DNA of 64,000 nucleotides from Flavobacterium sediminilitoris (lineage in GTDB: Bacteria; Bacteroidota; Bacteroidia; Flavobacteriales; Flavobacteriaceae), in assembly GCF_023008245.1 (NCBI RefSeq), contig NZ_CP090145.1, positions 2,914,001 through 2,978,000 of the forward strand, given 5' to 3'. Both the position numbers and the translations under genes were made by a program. Shown piece after piece: positions 33,191-42,985 of the stretch; position 1 is the stretch's first letter, and the number at the start of each line of letters is the position of its first letter. Below the pieces are notes generated by a model. It was given only the letters and a program-made list of their open reading frames with translations. It was not told the origin of the DNA and ran no database searches.

Positions 33191-33925
33191 TTAAATATAT
33201 GGATATTTTACTTTTACTAAATATAATCCGTGTGCAGGAACTGAAAAACCAGCTTCTTTTCTGCTTTTACTTTCAATTATTGCTTTAAAATCGGTAATAG
33301 AAACTTTTCCTATTCCTATGTTTATCATTGTTCCCACAATCGCTCTAACCATGTTGCGAAGAAATCGATCTGCTGTAATTGTAAAGACTAAATGATGTCC
33401 GTTTTGTTGCCAAAAAGCTTCAGAAATTTTACAATTAAAAGTATTAACATCGGTATGTACTTTTGAAAAACATTCAAAATCTATATATTCAAATAGAATT
33501 TTACAAGCCTCATTCATTTTATTTACATCAAGTGTATTGTAGTAATGCCAACTTCCTTCGTGTAAAAAAACGTCTTTAAAAGTATGTATATAATATTCAT
33601 AAGTTCTACTTATGGCATCAAAACGAGCATGAGCATCATTATGAACCTTAAAAATAGTATAAATGACAATATCTTTTGGTAAGTATGAATTTAGTTTTTT
33701 TATCCAAAAAGCCGTATCAATTTCATTGTCATAATCAAAATGTGCATACATTTGTTTTGCATGAACACCGCTGTCAGTTCTGCCAGCTCCAACAATTTCT
33801 ATAGTGGTTTTAAATAATAGATTTAAGGCTTTGTCTAGTGTTTCTTGTATAGAAATAGCATCAGGTTGTTTTTGAAACCCAAAATAATTTTTCCCATTAT
33901 ACGCGAACTCAATAAAATATCTCAA
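33191..33925 (-). CDS. truA: tRNA pseudouridine(38-40) synthase
   Basis: 244 residues. Catalytic motif GAGRTDSGVHA with Asp51, plus FAYNGKNYFGFQKQP at the start, ISRTYEYYI and FLRNMVRAIVGTMINIG of the TruA family. Isomerises uridines 38-40 in the tRNA anticodon arm. First gene of the run truA - ABC exporter - outer-membrane protein. Confidence 0.96.
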   Translation of the reverse strand: MRYFIEFAYNGKNYFGFQKQPDAISIQETLDKALNLLFKTTIEIVGAGRTDSGVHAKQMYAHFDYDNEIDTAFWIKKLNSYLPKDIVIYTIFKVHNDAHARFDAISRTYEYYIHTFKDVFLHEGSWHYYNTLDVNKMNEACKILFEYIDFECFSKVHTDVNTFNCKISEAFWQQNGHHLVFTITADRFLRNMVRAIVGTMINIGIGKVSITDFKAIIESKSRKEAGFSVPAHGLYLVKVKYPYI

Positions 33926-34048
33926 GATAGGTTTATTTTTAGCAAAGCCACAAAGTTACAAAATTCCAATTCCAAAAATCAATTTATAAATCCCAAACTT
34001 TGTTAAGAAAGTATAAAATTTTGTACAATTGAATTACAAACAATGTAT

Positions 34049-34056
34049 TATTTTTG
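34049..34056 (+). promoter_or_regulatory. Bacteroidota-type -7 box before the phosphodiesterase gene
   Basis: TATTTTTG fits TAnnTTTG. A TTTG at 34020-34023 could be the -33 box, though the gap of 25 is slightly long. The ATG is only 5 bases further. Confidence 0.35.
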
Positions 34057-34060
34057 CTAG

Positions 34061-34555
34061 ATGAGAAAAATACTATTACTTTCAGATACCCATAGTTATA
34101 TAGATGATCAGATCATGAAATATGTTCGTCAAGCAGATGAAGTTTGGCATGCAGGAGATATAGGAGATTTGATAGTAACAGATACTATTAAAAAAGAGAA
34201 ACCTTTACGAGCTGTTTTTGGCAATATAGATAATCATGAAGCTCGGAAAGAGTTTCCTTTGCATAATAGGTTTATGTGTGAAGGAGTTGATGTTTGGATT
34301 ACTCATATAGGAGGTTATCCAGATAAGTATAATGTTGAAGTAAGAGAGGAAATAAGAAAAAATCCTCCAAAGCTTTTTATTTGTGGACATTCGCATATTT
34401 TAAAAGTGATGCCTGATAAAAAATTGAATTTGCTACACATGAATCCAGGAGCAATAGGCAAACATGGATTTCATCAAATACGAACAATGTTGCGCTTTGA
34501 AATTGATGGTGATAAAATTCAGAATTTAGAAGTGATTGAAGTAGGGAAGAAGTAG
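34061..34555 (+). CDS. YfcE/MJ0936-type metallophosphoesterase
   Basis: 164 residues. Metal-binding motifs in order: LSDTHSYID, HAGDIGD, GNIDNHE, THIGG and GHSHI. This is the calcineurin-like phosphoesterase set with the short length of the MJ0936/YfcE group, which hydrolyses phosphodiesters in vitro; the in vivo substrate is unclear. Divergent from truA. Confidence 0.9.
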   Translation: MRKILLLSDTHSYIDDQIMKYVRQADEVWHAGDIGDLIVTDTIKKEKPLRAVFGNIDNHEARKEFPLHNRFMCEGVDVWITHIGGYPDKYNVEVREEIRKNPPKLFICGHSHILKVMPDKKLNLLHMNPGAIGKHGFHQIRTMLRFEIDGDKIQNLEVIEVGKK

Positions 34556-34671
34556 TAATTAATTTTTGTTTGTAAAAGCAAAAATGAATGTTTAATTTTT
34601 CTAAATTTTTTTCTATATTTGACATGCTTCATAGTTACTATTTCGCATAGCGACAATTTTAAATTTTAACT

Positions 34672-37059
34672 ATGAATACAGACTTAATAAAACAAAAGAG
34701 TAAAGCTAAAAAATATTCTGAAGCTCTTAATCTTTTATTAGAACACACCCAAGAGGACATTATTAAAAGTAATCTTCTCGATAATTTATTATTTAATTAT
34801 TTTTCGAAAGAGGAAGTACATTCTGAAACACTTGAAATAAAATTATCAGAATTATTTCCTGAAAACTTTGTAAAAGCTGTTAGAACAACCCAAGTTTTTC
34901 TTGATACTAATCGATTAACTTTTTTTAAGAATCTTCCATTATTACAAAAGTTCATGGAACATTTAATGTTATGGGAAAATCTTCAAAAAGAGGAGCTCAA
35001 ACTGTGGAATACTATTTCAAAAGAATCATCTGAATTATTTAAATTTGAAGTAGATTATGTTTTGTCAGAAGTTGTATTTTGGCTTGAAAATGAAAGATAT
35101 TCGGATAATTCTCAACAAAAGCTAACTAAATTAGGCACTATTTATAATTTTTTTATAGAATTCTATTTGCATTCTGCAAAAGAACCTGTAACCATAGCGG
35201 CAGAAAATTTCAATCAAACTTTTCACAAATTAGTATTAGAAAAAATAAAAAGTAATAAAATAATTGATCCCAAAATCCATTCTATTTTAACAGCTATTAG
35301 GCATTGGATCTCATTTAATGAAGATGTATTGCAAGCATATTGCTTTGATTTAGAAATTAATCCATTAATTGAAAATGATTGCCTTTACTTTGTTCAAAAT
35401 CCGAAACATTATTATAAGTGGAAACTCGATGGATTACGATATAATAAAGTCAGTTTTGATTACCAATTAAAAGCGAAAGAAGCGATTTCAAACCTGATTA
35501 TCCAAAATAAATTGATAATTCCAGGGAAAACCGAATCTGATTTTGAGATGAATTTTGATGCTGCCGTCAAGTTGAAAAAAATTGAACTTTTTCTGCACGA
35601 TGCAACAATTCCTAATTATATACATAATGGAAAAAAAATAAGCATAGATAGGATTTTTCATGGTATTATTACTGATGCAACTCATAAATTATATCGATAT
35701 GAAAATAATATTGAACAATTTAAAAGCGTCAGTACCGATTGGTTTGATAATTATTTAAAAATAATAGCACTTTCAGTAAAAAATAAAATAGAAATACTTC
35801 CCTATGTATTAATAAAAAAAGAGACTTATGTAGCGCTTGTTAAAGAGGTAACAGGTATTTCTGAAGAAGACACTTCGCTTTCATTCGACATACTGTCCTA
35901 CAAAACAAATAAAAAGAAAGGCTTTAACCGGTTTAACATCAAGTATAACGTTTGGACTAAACCATTTTTTAAAATGGGTAGTTCCTTTTTTTGTCCCATG
36001 CTTTTTTTTGCAACTAATGATTGGTTTTTTGCGGCTACACAAATGGCTATTCAGCATTTAAATTGGAATTTTTCAGAAAGAAAAAGTACAGCAACTGAAA
36101 TGGAAATATATTTAGGAGATAAGTTTGAACAAAAAGGATACAAAGTAAAAGTAATAGAAGACAAAGAAGCAAAATTGGTTAAAGGAGATGTAGATATTAT
36201 AATTGAAGACGCAAACACAACGCTATTTGTGCAATTAAAAAGGACTTATTTCAGGTTGTTGACAAAAGACGCTTTTAATGAATCAGTACAATCCGATAAG
36301 AAAGCTAGTCAACAATTGAATGATGCTGAAATATCACTTAAAGAAGAAAATAATATTTATAACTTGAAACAAAAACCTGTTAAATGGATTGTTTCTACTT
36401 CTTTTGAAGGTATAAATACAAATATTAAAGGCTGTAGAAAGATAAACTATTTTGATTTGCTTTTTGCTTTAGAAAATAATAAAATAAAATCATTAGCAGA
36501 ATTAATTGCTCATCTTGAAAAAGACAGAAATATGATTAGTCTTGATGATTTAGAAAATAATTTAGATGTTTTAAAAGATTTTGGCTTACCATTAGAGCTT
36601 AAAGAACCAGAAACTTTCAAAAAATGTCTATATTGTTTTAAAAAAGACATCAATTACCTTGAAATGTTAAATAAAGGAATTTCATTATATAACAAGAATG
36701 ATATTAAAGCAATAAAGATACTTGAACAGTGTGCAAAGATTAATGAGAATGATGTTATTGTTTATGCGACTTTGGGTAATTGCTATGCTAATTTAAAAGA
36801 AGTCACTTCTATGAAAAAGGCATTTGAAAACGCATTGGCAATAATTCCAAATGATCCTTATGTAAAAAGAAATTATGCTTTGGCTTTAATTGAAAATGAA
36901 AGCTATTATGATGGATTAATCAAACTATTAGAACTAATAGAAGACTATGGTTATATTGAAGATGTTCTTTTTATCTTTAAGAATAATTTTTCTACTTATA
37001 AAAATAGACTTACTATTGAAGAAAGAAAAGCAATACAAGAACGATACAATTTTATTTAA
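34672..37059 (+). CDS. Large protein with PD-(D/E)XK-like nuclease and C-terminal TPRs
   Basis: 795 residues. The first 420 residues are helical and unrecognised. Near residues 480-525 is a restriction-fold signature: ATEMEIYLGDKFEQKGYKVKV, GDVDIIIEDANTTLFVQLKRT, with the D...QxK pattern of Mrr-like PD-(D/E)XK nucleases and the preceding Glu. From about 660, TPR-like helices follow (YNKNDIKAIKILEQCAKINE, VIVYATLGNCYANLKEVTSM, AFENALAIIPNDPYVKRNYA). Could be a repair or defence endonuclease. It stands alone in core DNA, so a conserved cellular role is also possible. Confidence 0.65.
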   Translation: MNTDLIKQKSKAKKYSEALNLLLEHTQEDIIKSNLLDNLLFNYFSKEEVHSETLEIKLSELFPENFVKAVRTTQVFLDTNRLTFFKNLPLLQKFMEHLMLWENLQKEELKLWNTISKESSELFKFEVDYVLSEVVFWLENERYSDNSQQKLTKLGTIYNFFIEFYLHSAKEPVTIAAENFNQTFHKLVLEKIKSNKIIDPKIHSILTAIRHWISFNEDVLQAYCFDLEINPLIENDCLYFVQNPKHYYKWKLDGLRYNKVSFDYQLKAKEAISNLIIQNKLIIPGKTESDFEMNFDAAVKLKKIELFLHDATIPNYIHNGKKISIDRIFHGIITDATHKLYRYENNIEQFKSVSTDWFDNYLKIIALSVKNKIEILPYVLIKKETYVALVKEVTGISEEDTSLSFDILSYKTNKKKGFNRFNIKYNVWTKPFFKMGSSFFCPMLFFATNDWFFAATQMAIQHLNWNFSERKSTATEMEIYLGDKFEQKGYKVKVIEDKEAKLVKGDVDIIIEDANTTLFVQLKRTYFRLLTKDAFNESVQSDKKASQQLNDAEISLKEENNIYNLKQKPVKWIVSTSFEGINTNIKGCRKINYFDLLFALENNKIKSLAELIAHLEKDRNMISLDDLENNLDVLKDFGLPLELKEPETFKKCLYCFKKDINYLEMLNKGISLYNKNDIKAIKILEQCAKINENDVIVYATLGNCYANLKEVTSMKKAFENALAIIPNDPYVKRNYALALIENESYYDGLIKLLELIEDYGYIEDVLFIFKNNFSTYKNRLTIEERKAIQERYNFI

Positions 37060-37090
37060 GTATATTGAAATAACTACAAGTATAAAAATA

Positions 37091-37122
37091 AAAATCCGAA
37101 TCAATTAAGATTCGGATTTTTA
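37091..37122. terminator. Terminator between convergent genes
   Basis: AAAAATCCGAATC / GATTCGGATTTTT hairpin serving the nuclease-TPR gene and the convergent DUF4293 gene. Confidence 0.8.
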
Positions 37123-37149
37123 ACGCACTAATAAACTAAGATGTTAGGT

Positions 37150-37563
37150 TTATCGCAATCGATCCACAGATTTTACGAGATCTTCGTCCTTTTTAATTGC
37201 TCTGTTTGCCAGAACAAGTAAAACGATAGAAATGGCAGGAAGTACAATCCCAATACCTTTCTCTGAAACTTCCGTTTCTCCAGATAAGCTTAGTGTTCGA
37301 TACACAAAAAATCCTAGTAAAATAAAGTTTAATATTATTGACAACCTGTTTAAAACAAATTGTGTTTGTCTTTTTTTATAACTAAATATACTAATTAGGG
37401 TTAACAATGATATTGATCCAAATAAAACCATATATGATACAGACGAAGTAAAGTATACGGCAACTTCATTTTCTGCTTCTTTCCACAAAGGGAAAAAGAA
37501 AGGGAGTATTGCTGTCATTGCAATACTAATAATCAAATATAAAGTTTGAATTCTTTGAATCAT
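37150..37563 (-). CDS. DUF4293 membrane protein
   Basis: 137 residues with four membrane helices. Begins MIQRIQTLYLIISIAMTAILP, the family signature, and lies divergent to rho, the place where this family is usually found in Bacteroidota. Function unknown. Confidence 0.88.
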   Translation of the reverse strand: MIQRIQTLYLIISIAMTAILPFFFPLWKEAENEVAVYFTSSVSYMVLFGSISLLTLISIFSYKKRQTQFVLNRLSIILNFILLGFFVYRTLSLSGETEVSEKGIGIVLPAISIVLLVLANRAIKKDEDLVKSVDRLR

Positions 37564-37751
37564 TTATTCTTACTTATTAACAAAGCAAAAATAGTTTTTC
37601 TTTTTTTAAAAAACTATTGTTTTATTCAATTTTATTCGTATTATTGCATAGTACAAGCGTAAGTACTTCATTCTACGATTTGTATAATCTCAAAAAAAAT
37701 CTCATTATTTTTTTGTTAACCTATCAAAAATAATTTATTCATTATATATCC

Positions 37752-39476
37752 ATGTTTGATATTGAAGTATTAAAAGAGATGAAACTCTCTGACTTACAAG
37801 AAATTGCAAAAGTTGCAAAAGTTAAAAAATATAGAACACTAAAAAAAGAAGACCTTATTTATCAAATTTTAGATGTTCAAGCGGCTAACCCTGATACAAT
37901 TAAGGCTGAAGATAGCTTTAAAAAGGAAGTAGAAGCCGATACAAAGCCTAAAAGAACTAGGGTTTCAACTACTAAAGTAGAGAAGAAAGTTCAGCCAGTT
38001 AAAGAAGAAACTCTTTTCTCAGAAGAAAAAGAAATTCCTGTAAAACCAATAGCTAAACCAATTCCAAATAAACCTGTTAAACAGGCTCCTGCTAAAGTAG
38101 TTAAAGAGAAGCAAGCTCCTATTGCTAAAGAAGAAGTTTCTAAAGAGGTTGTAGAAAAGAAAGATAATCCCAAAGAAGTATTATCAGAAGCAACAAAACA
38201 AAGCACTCCAGAAACACCATCTGCTAAACAAAATTTACCTCAAAAAAATGTAAATCATAAAGCAAATCAGAATAATCCAAATCATCCTGCATATAAAAAG
38301 CCAAATGGTAATAATGGAAATTCAAATCCTAAAGCAAACTTTAGAGAACCAGATTATGAATTTGATGGAATTATTGAAAGTGAAGGTGTTTTAGAAATGA
38401 TGCCAGATGGTTATGGTTTTCTTCGTTCATCAGATTATAATTACTTAGCTTCACCAGATGATATTTATTTATCAACTTCTCAAATAAGATTATTTGGATT
38501 AAAAACAGGAGATACAGTAAAAGGAGTAGTACGTCCTCCAAAAGAAGGAGAAAAATATTTCCCATTAGTTAGAGTCTTAAAGATAAATGGTCATGATCCT
38601 CAAGTTGTTCGTGATAGAGTATCATTTGAACACTTAACGCCTGTTTTTCCTAAAGAAAAATTTAGACTAGCAGAAAAAGGAAGTACATTGTCTACTCGTA
38701 TTATTGATTTGTTTTCTCCAATAGGAAAAGGACAACGTGGAATGATTGTTGCCCAACCTAAAACAGGTAAAACAATGTTGCTAAAAGATGTAGCAAATGC
38801 AATTGCAGCTAATCATCCAGAAGTATATATGATTGTTTTGCTAATTGATGAAAGACCAGAGGAAGTTACAGATATGCAACGTAGCGTTAAAGCAGAAGTT
38901 GTAGCCTCTACTTTTGATAGAGAACCACAAGAGCATGTGAAAATTGCTAATATCGTTTTAGAAAAAGCAAAGCGTTTAGTAGAATGTGGACATGATGTTG
39001 TAATTCTTTTAGATTCAATTACTCGTTTAGCAAGAGCTTATAATACGGTACAACCTGCTTCAGGAAAAGTGTTGAGTGGTGGAGTTGATGCAGGAGCTTT
39101 GCAAAAACCCAAACGTTTCTTTGGAGCTGCTCGTAATGTAGAAAATGGAGGTTCTTTAAGTATTATTGCAACTGCACTTACAGATACTGGTTCTAAAATG
39201 GATGAAGTTATCTTTGAAGAATTCAAAGGAACAGGTAATATGGAGTTACAATTAGACAGAAGAATTTCTAATAAACGTATTTTCCCAGCAATTGATCTTG
39301 TTTCGTCTAGTACGCGTAGAGATGATTTACTATTAGATGATAATGCTATTCAAAGAATGTGGATATTACGTAAATATTTAGCAGATATGAATCCTATTGA
39401 AGCTATGGAGTTTATTGAGAAAAGAATTAAAACTACTCGTAATAACGAAGAGTTTTTAATTTCAATGAATGAATAG
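37752..39476 (+). CDS. rho: Transcription termination factor Rho
   Basis: 574 residues, about 150 longer than the E. coli protein. Rho N-terminal helix bundle ([20 protein letters not shown]), then about 130 residues of Lys/Pro/Asn-rich low-complexity linker (residues 60-195). Next the RNA-binding cold-shock-like domain ([15 protein letters not shown]), Walker A PKTGKT, Walker [12 protein letters not shown]-loop SGGVDAG and R-loop TGSKMDE. A hexameric RNA translocase that ends untranslated transcripts. The long basic linker is a usual feature of Bacteroidota Rho. Confidence 0.97.
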   Translation: MFDIEVLKEMKLSDLQEIAKVAKVKKYRTLKKEDLIYQILDVQAANPDTIKAEDSFKKEVEADTKPKRTRVSTTKVEKKVQPVKEETLFSEEKEIPVKPIAKPIPNKPVKQAPAKVVKEKQAPIAKEEVSKEVVEKKDNPKEVLSEATKQSTPETPSAKQNLPQKNVNHKANQNNPNHPAYKKPNGNNGNSNPKANFREPDYEFDGIIESEGVLEMMPDGYGFLRSSDYNYLASPDDIYLSTSQIRLFGLKTGDTVKGVVRPPKEGEKYFPLVRVLKINGHDPQVVRDRVSFEHLTPVFPKEKFRLAEKGSTLSTRIIDLFSPIGKGQRGMIVAQPKTGKTMLLKDVANAIAANHPEVYMIVLLIDERPEEVTDMQRSVKAEVVASTFDREPQEHVKIANIVLEKAKRLVECGHDVVILLDSITRLARAYNTVQPASGKVLSGGVDAGALQKPKRFFGAARNVENGGSLSIIATALTDTGSKMDEVIFEEFKGTGNMELQLDRRISNKRIFPAIDLVSSSTRRDDLLLDDNAIQRMWILRKYLADMNPIEAMEFIEKRIKTTRNNEEFLISMNE

Positions 39477-39495
39477 TTAAAAACAGATTTACTAT

Positions 39496-39540
39496 ATAAC
39501 AAAAAAGTTGTGATTTTATAATCACAACTTTTTTGTTATA
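39496..39540. terminator. Terminator after rho
   Basis: Stem AAAAAAGTTGTGATT / AATCACAACTTTTTT, 20 bases after the stop. A second short hairpin AGAGATAACA / TGTTATCTCT follows at 39557-39581. Confidence 0.85.
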
Positions 39541-39605
39541 TATGCTTTTAAAAAACAGAGATAACAAACCTGTTATCTCTGAACCTCGTTGATTGACATT
39601 GTAAT

Positions 39606-40394
39606 TTATTCGCACCAAACAACTAAGTTTACCACTATTATTCCATTTTCGTTTTCTAAACTTCTTGAAAGTGTTATATTTTTTGAAGAAGTGCCACAAA
39701 AATAATCATCATAAGAATCAAATGTATAGTTTCCTGGTTCTAAAGAAGTAAAACAAGTACCCTCTTGATTATCTGGATACAAATATTCTCCAGTTGTAGT
39801 ATTGTGGCAGTAAAACCCAGCCGTATATGTTGTTGGATTTCCATTATTGTCGACAGCTTGAATGCAAACATTGAAAGGTTTTATCGCTTGTTTTATTGCT
39901 TCAATTTGATTAATAATATTTGTAGCAGTATTGTTTTGAGCGTTTAAGGTTGTTCTAAAATCAGCTAATAAGTTAATTGCAGTATTTGTATTTCCATTAT
40001 TAATTGCTGTTGACATATTGTTAGTTAAAACCAATAATTCATCATTAAAACTTAATAAAGAATTAACTAAAGGCGTAATTTCTAAAGCAGAAAAAGGAAC
40101 TGTGGAATTATTACTAGCAATAGCGATGTAATTGTTTATTTCATCTACGAAATCTTGCACCATATTTACATGGTAATTTACTTTGGTTGCAAATGCCGTA
40201 GCATTTGGATTTCCTAATATTGTTAACTCTTTTCCTAATTGATTAACCGCTTCATTAGCTATTGAAACTTCTTCTTGTACATTTTCTGTTGATTGTATAG
40301 CATAGTCTAAATTTTGTTGAGTAATTAGCTGTGCTACAGATTCTTTAATACTAAAAATAGATAGTACTAAAGCAAATAAGATAATTTTTTTCAT
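39606..40394 (-). CDS. Secreted protein with helical body and C-terminal beta domain
   Basis: 262 residues. Signal peptide ends ESVAQ. Residues 22-165 are a helical, Asn-rich repeat-like body (long coiled or bundle segments such as STENVQEEVSIANEAVNQLG). The last 85 residues (FNVCIQAVDNNGNPTTYTAG, CFTSLEPGNYTFDSYDDYFC, VVNLVVWCE) match the lipoprotein domain at 256-669 in order and spacing. Four Cys residues may form disulfides. Function unknown. Confidence 0.7.
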   Translation of the reverse strand: MKKIILFALVLSIFSIKESVAQLITQQNLDYAIQSTENVQEEVSIANEAVNQLGKELTILGNPNATAFATKVNYHVNMVQDFVDEINNYIAIASNNSTVPFSALEITPLVNSLLSFNDELLVLTNNMSTAINNGNTNTAINLLADFRTTLNAQNNTATNIINQIEAIKQAIKPFNVCIQAVDNNGNPTTYTAGFYCHNTTTGEYLYPDNQEGTCFTSLEPGNYTFDSYDDYFCGTSSKNITLSRSLENENGIIVVNLVVWCE

Positions 40395-40880
40395 GTTTGT
40401 TTATTTGTTTTTAAATTTGTTTGTAGTTCAAAGATATTACTTTGTTTTCAAATGTAAGCCCTCATTTATATTACTAAATCTTTAAATATGTAAGATGTTT
40501 ACTATAAAATGCATTTTAGTAAACTATAAAATGATATATTTTTAACGTCTATTAGATGAAGTTTGCCTTAGCCTTACTTATAAGATGATTGTGTATAATA
40601 TGATTTTGTATGTAGTAAAAAAAAATCACCCAATATTAAACTGAGTGATTTTAAGGTTGAATAGCGAGTAATTTTTAAAAAAGAACATTTTCAGAATTAT
40701 CTTTATAATAAGTATTATACTTATCTGTTATGTTTTAAAATTAATCAAGACAAAAATAGGTGATAGTTTGGGTTTGTTTATAGGTATAAATACCTGTTTT
40801 TATACTTTATTAAAATAAAAAACACCTAATATTGTTTTACAAATATTAAGTGTTTTCATAATTAAAAAAGTAATTATTTG
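40395..40880. promoter_or_regulatory. 486 bp gap with a palindromic putative operator and two hairpins
   Basis: Hairpins AAAATCAC/GTGATTTT (40622-40653) and AAAACACCTAATATT / AATATTAAGTGTTTT (40819-40857); the latter is the terminator of the gene at 40881-42224. Between them, at 40782-40795, is the perfect palindrome AGGTATAAATACCT. It is repeated with the same flanks at 42913-42926. Confidence 0.55.
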
Positions 40881-42224
40881 TTATTGACCATCTGCATTGT
40901 TGGTTTGAGTTGTAGCTTCTTTAATAGCTTTTTGATTTCTTACGAAATTTTCTGATTGCTCTTCACTAGCACCATATAATTCAGGATGTAAGTATGTACC
41001 TTTAAATTCTTTTTCTTTTTCAGGAATGATTCTATTTTCATTTGCAAATTTATCAGCTCTTACTGCTGTTATTTGCCAGCTTACTTCAACATTTGGAGTA
41101 CTAGTTTGTATTACAAATTTGTTTCCTGAAATTTTTTCTTTAATAATTGCTTGTGAGAAAGAACCTATACTAGTTAATTGATATCTAAAGTCTTTATTTG
41201 CTGCTTCAAAATACTTAGGTAAAGTTACAGTAACGTATCCATTGTTATCAGTTGTAGCATTTCCAGAGTAAATATTCATCATTTCAGGTGATTCTACAAA
41301 ACTGTGGATTAAATATTGGTTTTTAGGATCTAATGGATGATCAATTTTAAATGTACCACCGCCTTTTGCTATATTACCTGTAACATTTAAATTTCCAATA
41401 ATATTTACATCTCCTGTAAAATCTGAATTTCCATCTACAGAAAGCTGAACTCCAGTGTTCATATTGTAATTAGTTCCTAATCTCAATTGTCTTAAATTAG
41501 TATTTCCTTCTCTACCGAATCTTGCAATTGTATCTGAAGTTGGACATCCTCCTATTATATAAAGGTTGTTTAAGGCTCCATTGTGTTGAAGTTTGATACC
41601 ACATTCAGAAGAAGAATAATTAGTGTCTTCTGCAAAATGTAGTTCTCCAGAGTTTACATTGTTAAAATTGTTCATGTTACCAATAGCCATTTTTGGTGAT
41701 CCTGTATTGGTTACATAAAAATTTAAGTTTGAATTATTTACATTTGGACCTACTACAACACTTCCAGTATTTGTATTATTAATATTGTTACCATTAGTAG
41801 TCCATTCTGCACCTGCAACTCCACCTGAGTTTTTTGAAAACAATGCATAAGGCACACTTAGTAATTGACTTTCTCCAGTTATAGTATAAGAAGTTCCACC
41901 AGTTGGATCTGTTTCAGTTTTAATAAAATAAGAACCCGTAGACCAATCAATAGTTGTGAAATCACCAGATACTACTGTTCCATTTCCTATTTCAATGCTA
42001 ATAAGACCGTTTGTATTTGTGGTTGGTGTTTGAGTTTCAACATAAACAGGTGTCCCTGTAGAAGATCCTTCTAAAATGCTTATTTGCATTCCTACAGTAG
42101 TTGAAACGATTAAAGCATCACTAGCATCTCTTACTACTGCTTGATAGCTCATTTTTTCTGGAGCTTGACTAAATATATTTAATGAAAATGCAATAATTGC
42201 TAAAAAAGAGTATAATTTTTTCAT
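40881..42224 (-). CDS. Secreted structural protein of the tail-fiber-like type
   Basis: 447 residues. Signal peptide ends LNIFSQ. Starts with APEKMSYQAVVRDASDALIV and LLSVPYALFSKN, the standard N-terminal module of many flavobacterial surface proteins. Then an Asn-rich beta-helix-like middle and a C-terminal domain (GYVTVTLPKYFEAANKDFRYQLTSIG) typical of tail-fiber-like proteins. Probably a surface adhesin; no catalytic motif. Four bases after the T9SS-protein gene, so one transcript. Confidence 0.75.
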   Translation of the reverse strand: MKKLYSFLAIIAFSLNIFSQAPEKMSYQAVVRDASDALIVSTTVGMQISILEGSSTGTPVYVETQTPTTNTNGLISIEIGNGTVVSGDFTTIDWSTGSYFIKTETDPTGGTSYTITGESQLLSVPYALFSKNSGGVAGAEWTTNGNNINNTNTGSVVVGPNVNNSNLNFYVTNTGSPKMAIGNMNNFNNVNSGELHFAEDTNYSSSECGIKLQHNGALNNLYIIGGCPTSDTIARFGREGNTNLRQLRLGTNYNMNTGVQLSVDGNSDFTGDVNIIGNLNVTGNIAKGGGTFKIDHPLDPKNQYLIHSFVESPEMMNIYSGNATTDNNGYVTVTLPKYFEAANKDFRYQLTSIGSFSQAIIKEKISGNKFVIQTSTPNVEVSWQITAVRADKFANENRIIPEKEKEFKGTYLHPELYGASEEQSENFVRNQKAIKEATTQTNNADGQ

Positions 42225-42228
42225 GGGA

Positions 42229-42720
42229 TTATTTTTTAATTATTTTATATGTTTTTATTTCTTGATTTTGGTTTAGGATTTTTAGAAAATAGATTGATGA
42301 TGGTAGTGAAGAAACAGATATATTTGTTTCATTGCTCGTAATTTTTTCACTTTTATATACTTTACCATTTAAATCTATTATTTGGAAGTGTAAAGCTAAA
42401 TTGTTGTCATTAATTAAATTTAATGTAAGGTTATGGGCTGTTGGGTTTGGATATATTTTTACATCTTGTATTAAGTTTGTAAAATTTTCAGTACCTAAAA
42501 CTTCTGAAATTTCGTAAGGTTGTTGAACACCTTGAGAAATACTTCCATTTGATCCAGTTTGAGTAAGGTATACGACTTGTCCTACTGAGTAGGAAACAGA
42601 GCCGTTAGAGCCTGTTAAGTTTCCGCCAGCCGAGGTAGGGGATTCTTGCGCTAAACAATTTAATATACTGAATGTACAGCATGTAATTGTTAATAGTAGT
42701 GTTTTTTTGTTTTTTACCAT
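42229..42720 (-). CDS. Secreted protein with T9SS type A sorting domain
   Basis: 163 residues. Signal peptide ends NCLAQ. Short Gly/Ser-rich passenger with SVSYSVGQVVYLT. Type A sorting domain: VKIYPNPTAHNLTLNL, FQIIDLNGKVYKSEKI, LPSSIYFLKILNQNQEIKTYKIIKK. The domain directs type IX secretion and surface attachment. Leads the two-gene unit with the tail-fiber-like gene. Confidence 0.85.
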   Translation of the reverse strand: MVKNKKTLLLTITCCTFSILNCLAQESPTSAGGNLTGSNGSVSYSVGQVVYLTQTGSNGSISQGVQQPYEISEVLGTENFTNLIQDVKIYPNPTAHNLTLNLINDNNLALHFQIIDLNGKVYKSEKITSNETNISVSSLPSSIYFLKILNQNQEIKTYKIIKK

Positions 42721-42910
42721 AGTATCATTTTTTTAATTACATTAATATAATTGACAAAAATTAGTAGGTTAAGTAATTTAAGTATTATGTTAAATAATAG
42801 ATTTAAATTAAATATTTATGTTAAAATTAATTAAAAATATTTATTTTTTTAGCTTTTATTTTGTTTTTATGTTATCTAATACAAAAATACTTATAAAAAG
42901 AAAAAAGGAA

Positions 42911-42934
42911 ATAGGTATAAATACCTGTTTTTAT
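42911..42934. promoter_or_regulatory. Palindromic putative operator, second copy
   Basis: ATAGGTATAAATACCTGTTT followed by TTAT, identical over 24 bases to 40780-40803. Contains the perfect palindrome AGGTATAAATACCT. Lies about 190 bases upstream of the T9SS-protein gene. Confidence 0.5.
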
Positions 42935-42942
42935 CATATAAA

Positions 42943-42970
42943 AAAAAATCCTCAAGTTAATGAGGATTGA
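42943..42970 (-). terminator. Terminator of the DJ-1/PfpI gene
   Basis: AATCCTCA / TGAGGATT hairpin with an A-run, just after the stop. Confidence 0.7.
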
Positions 42971-42985
42971 TATGTAATGAATAAT

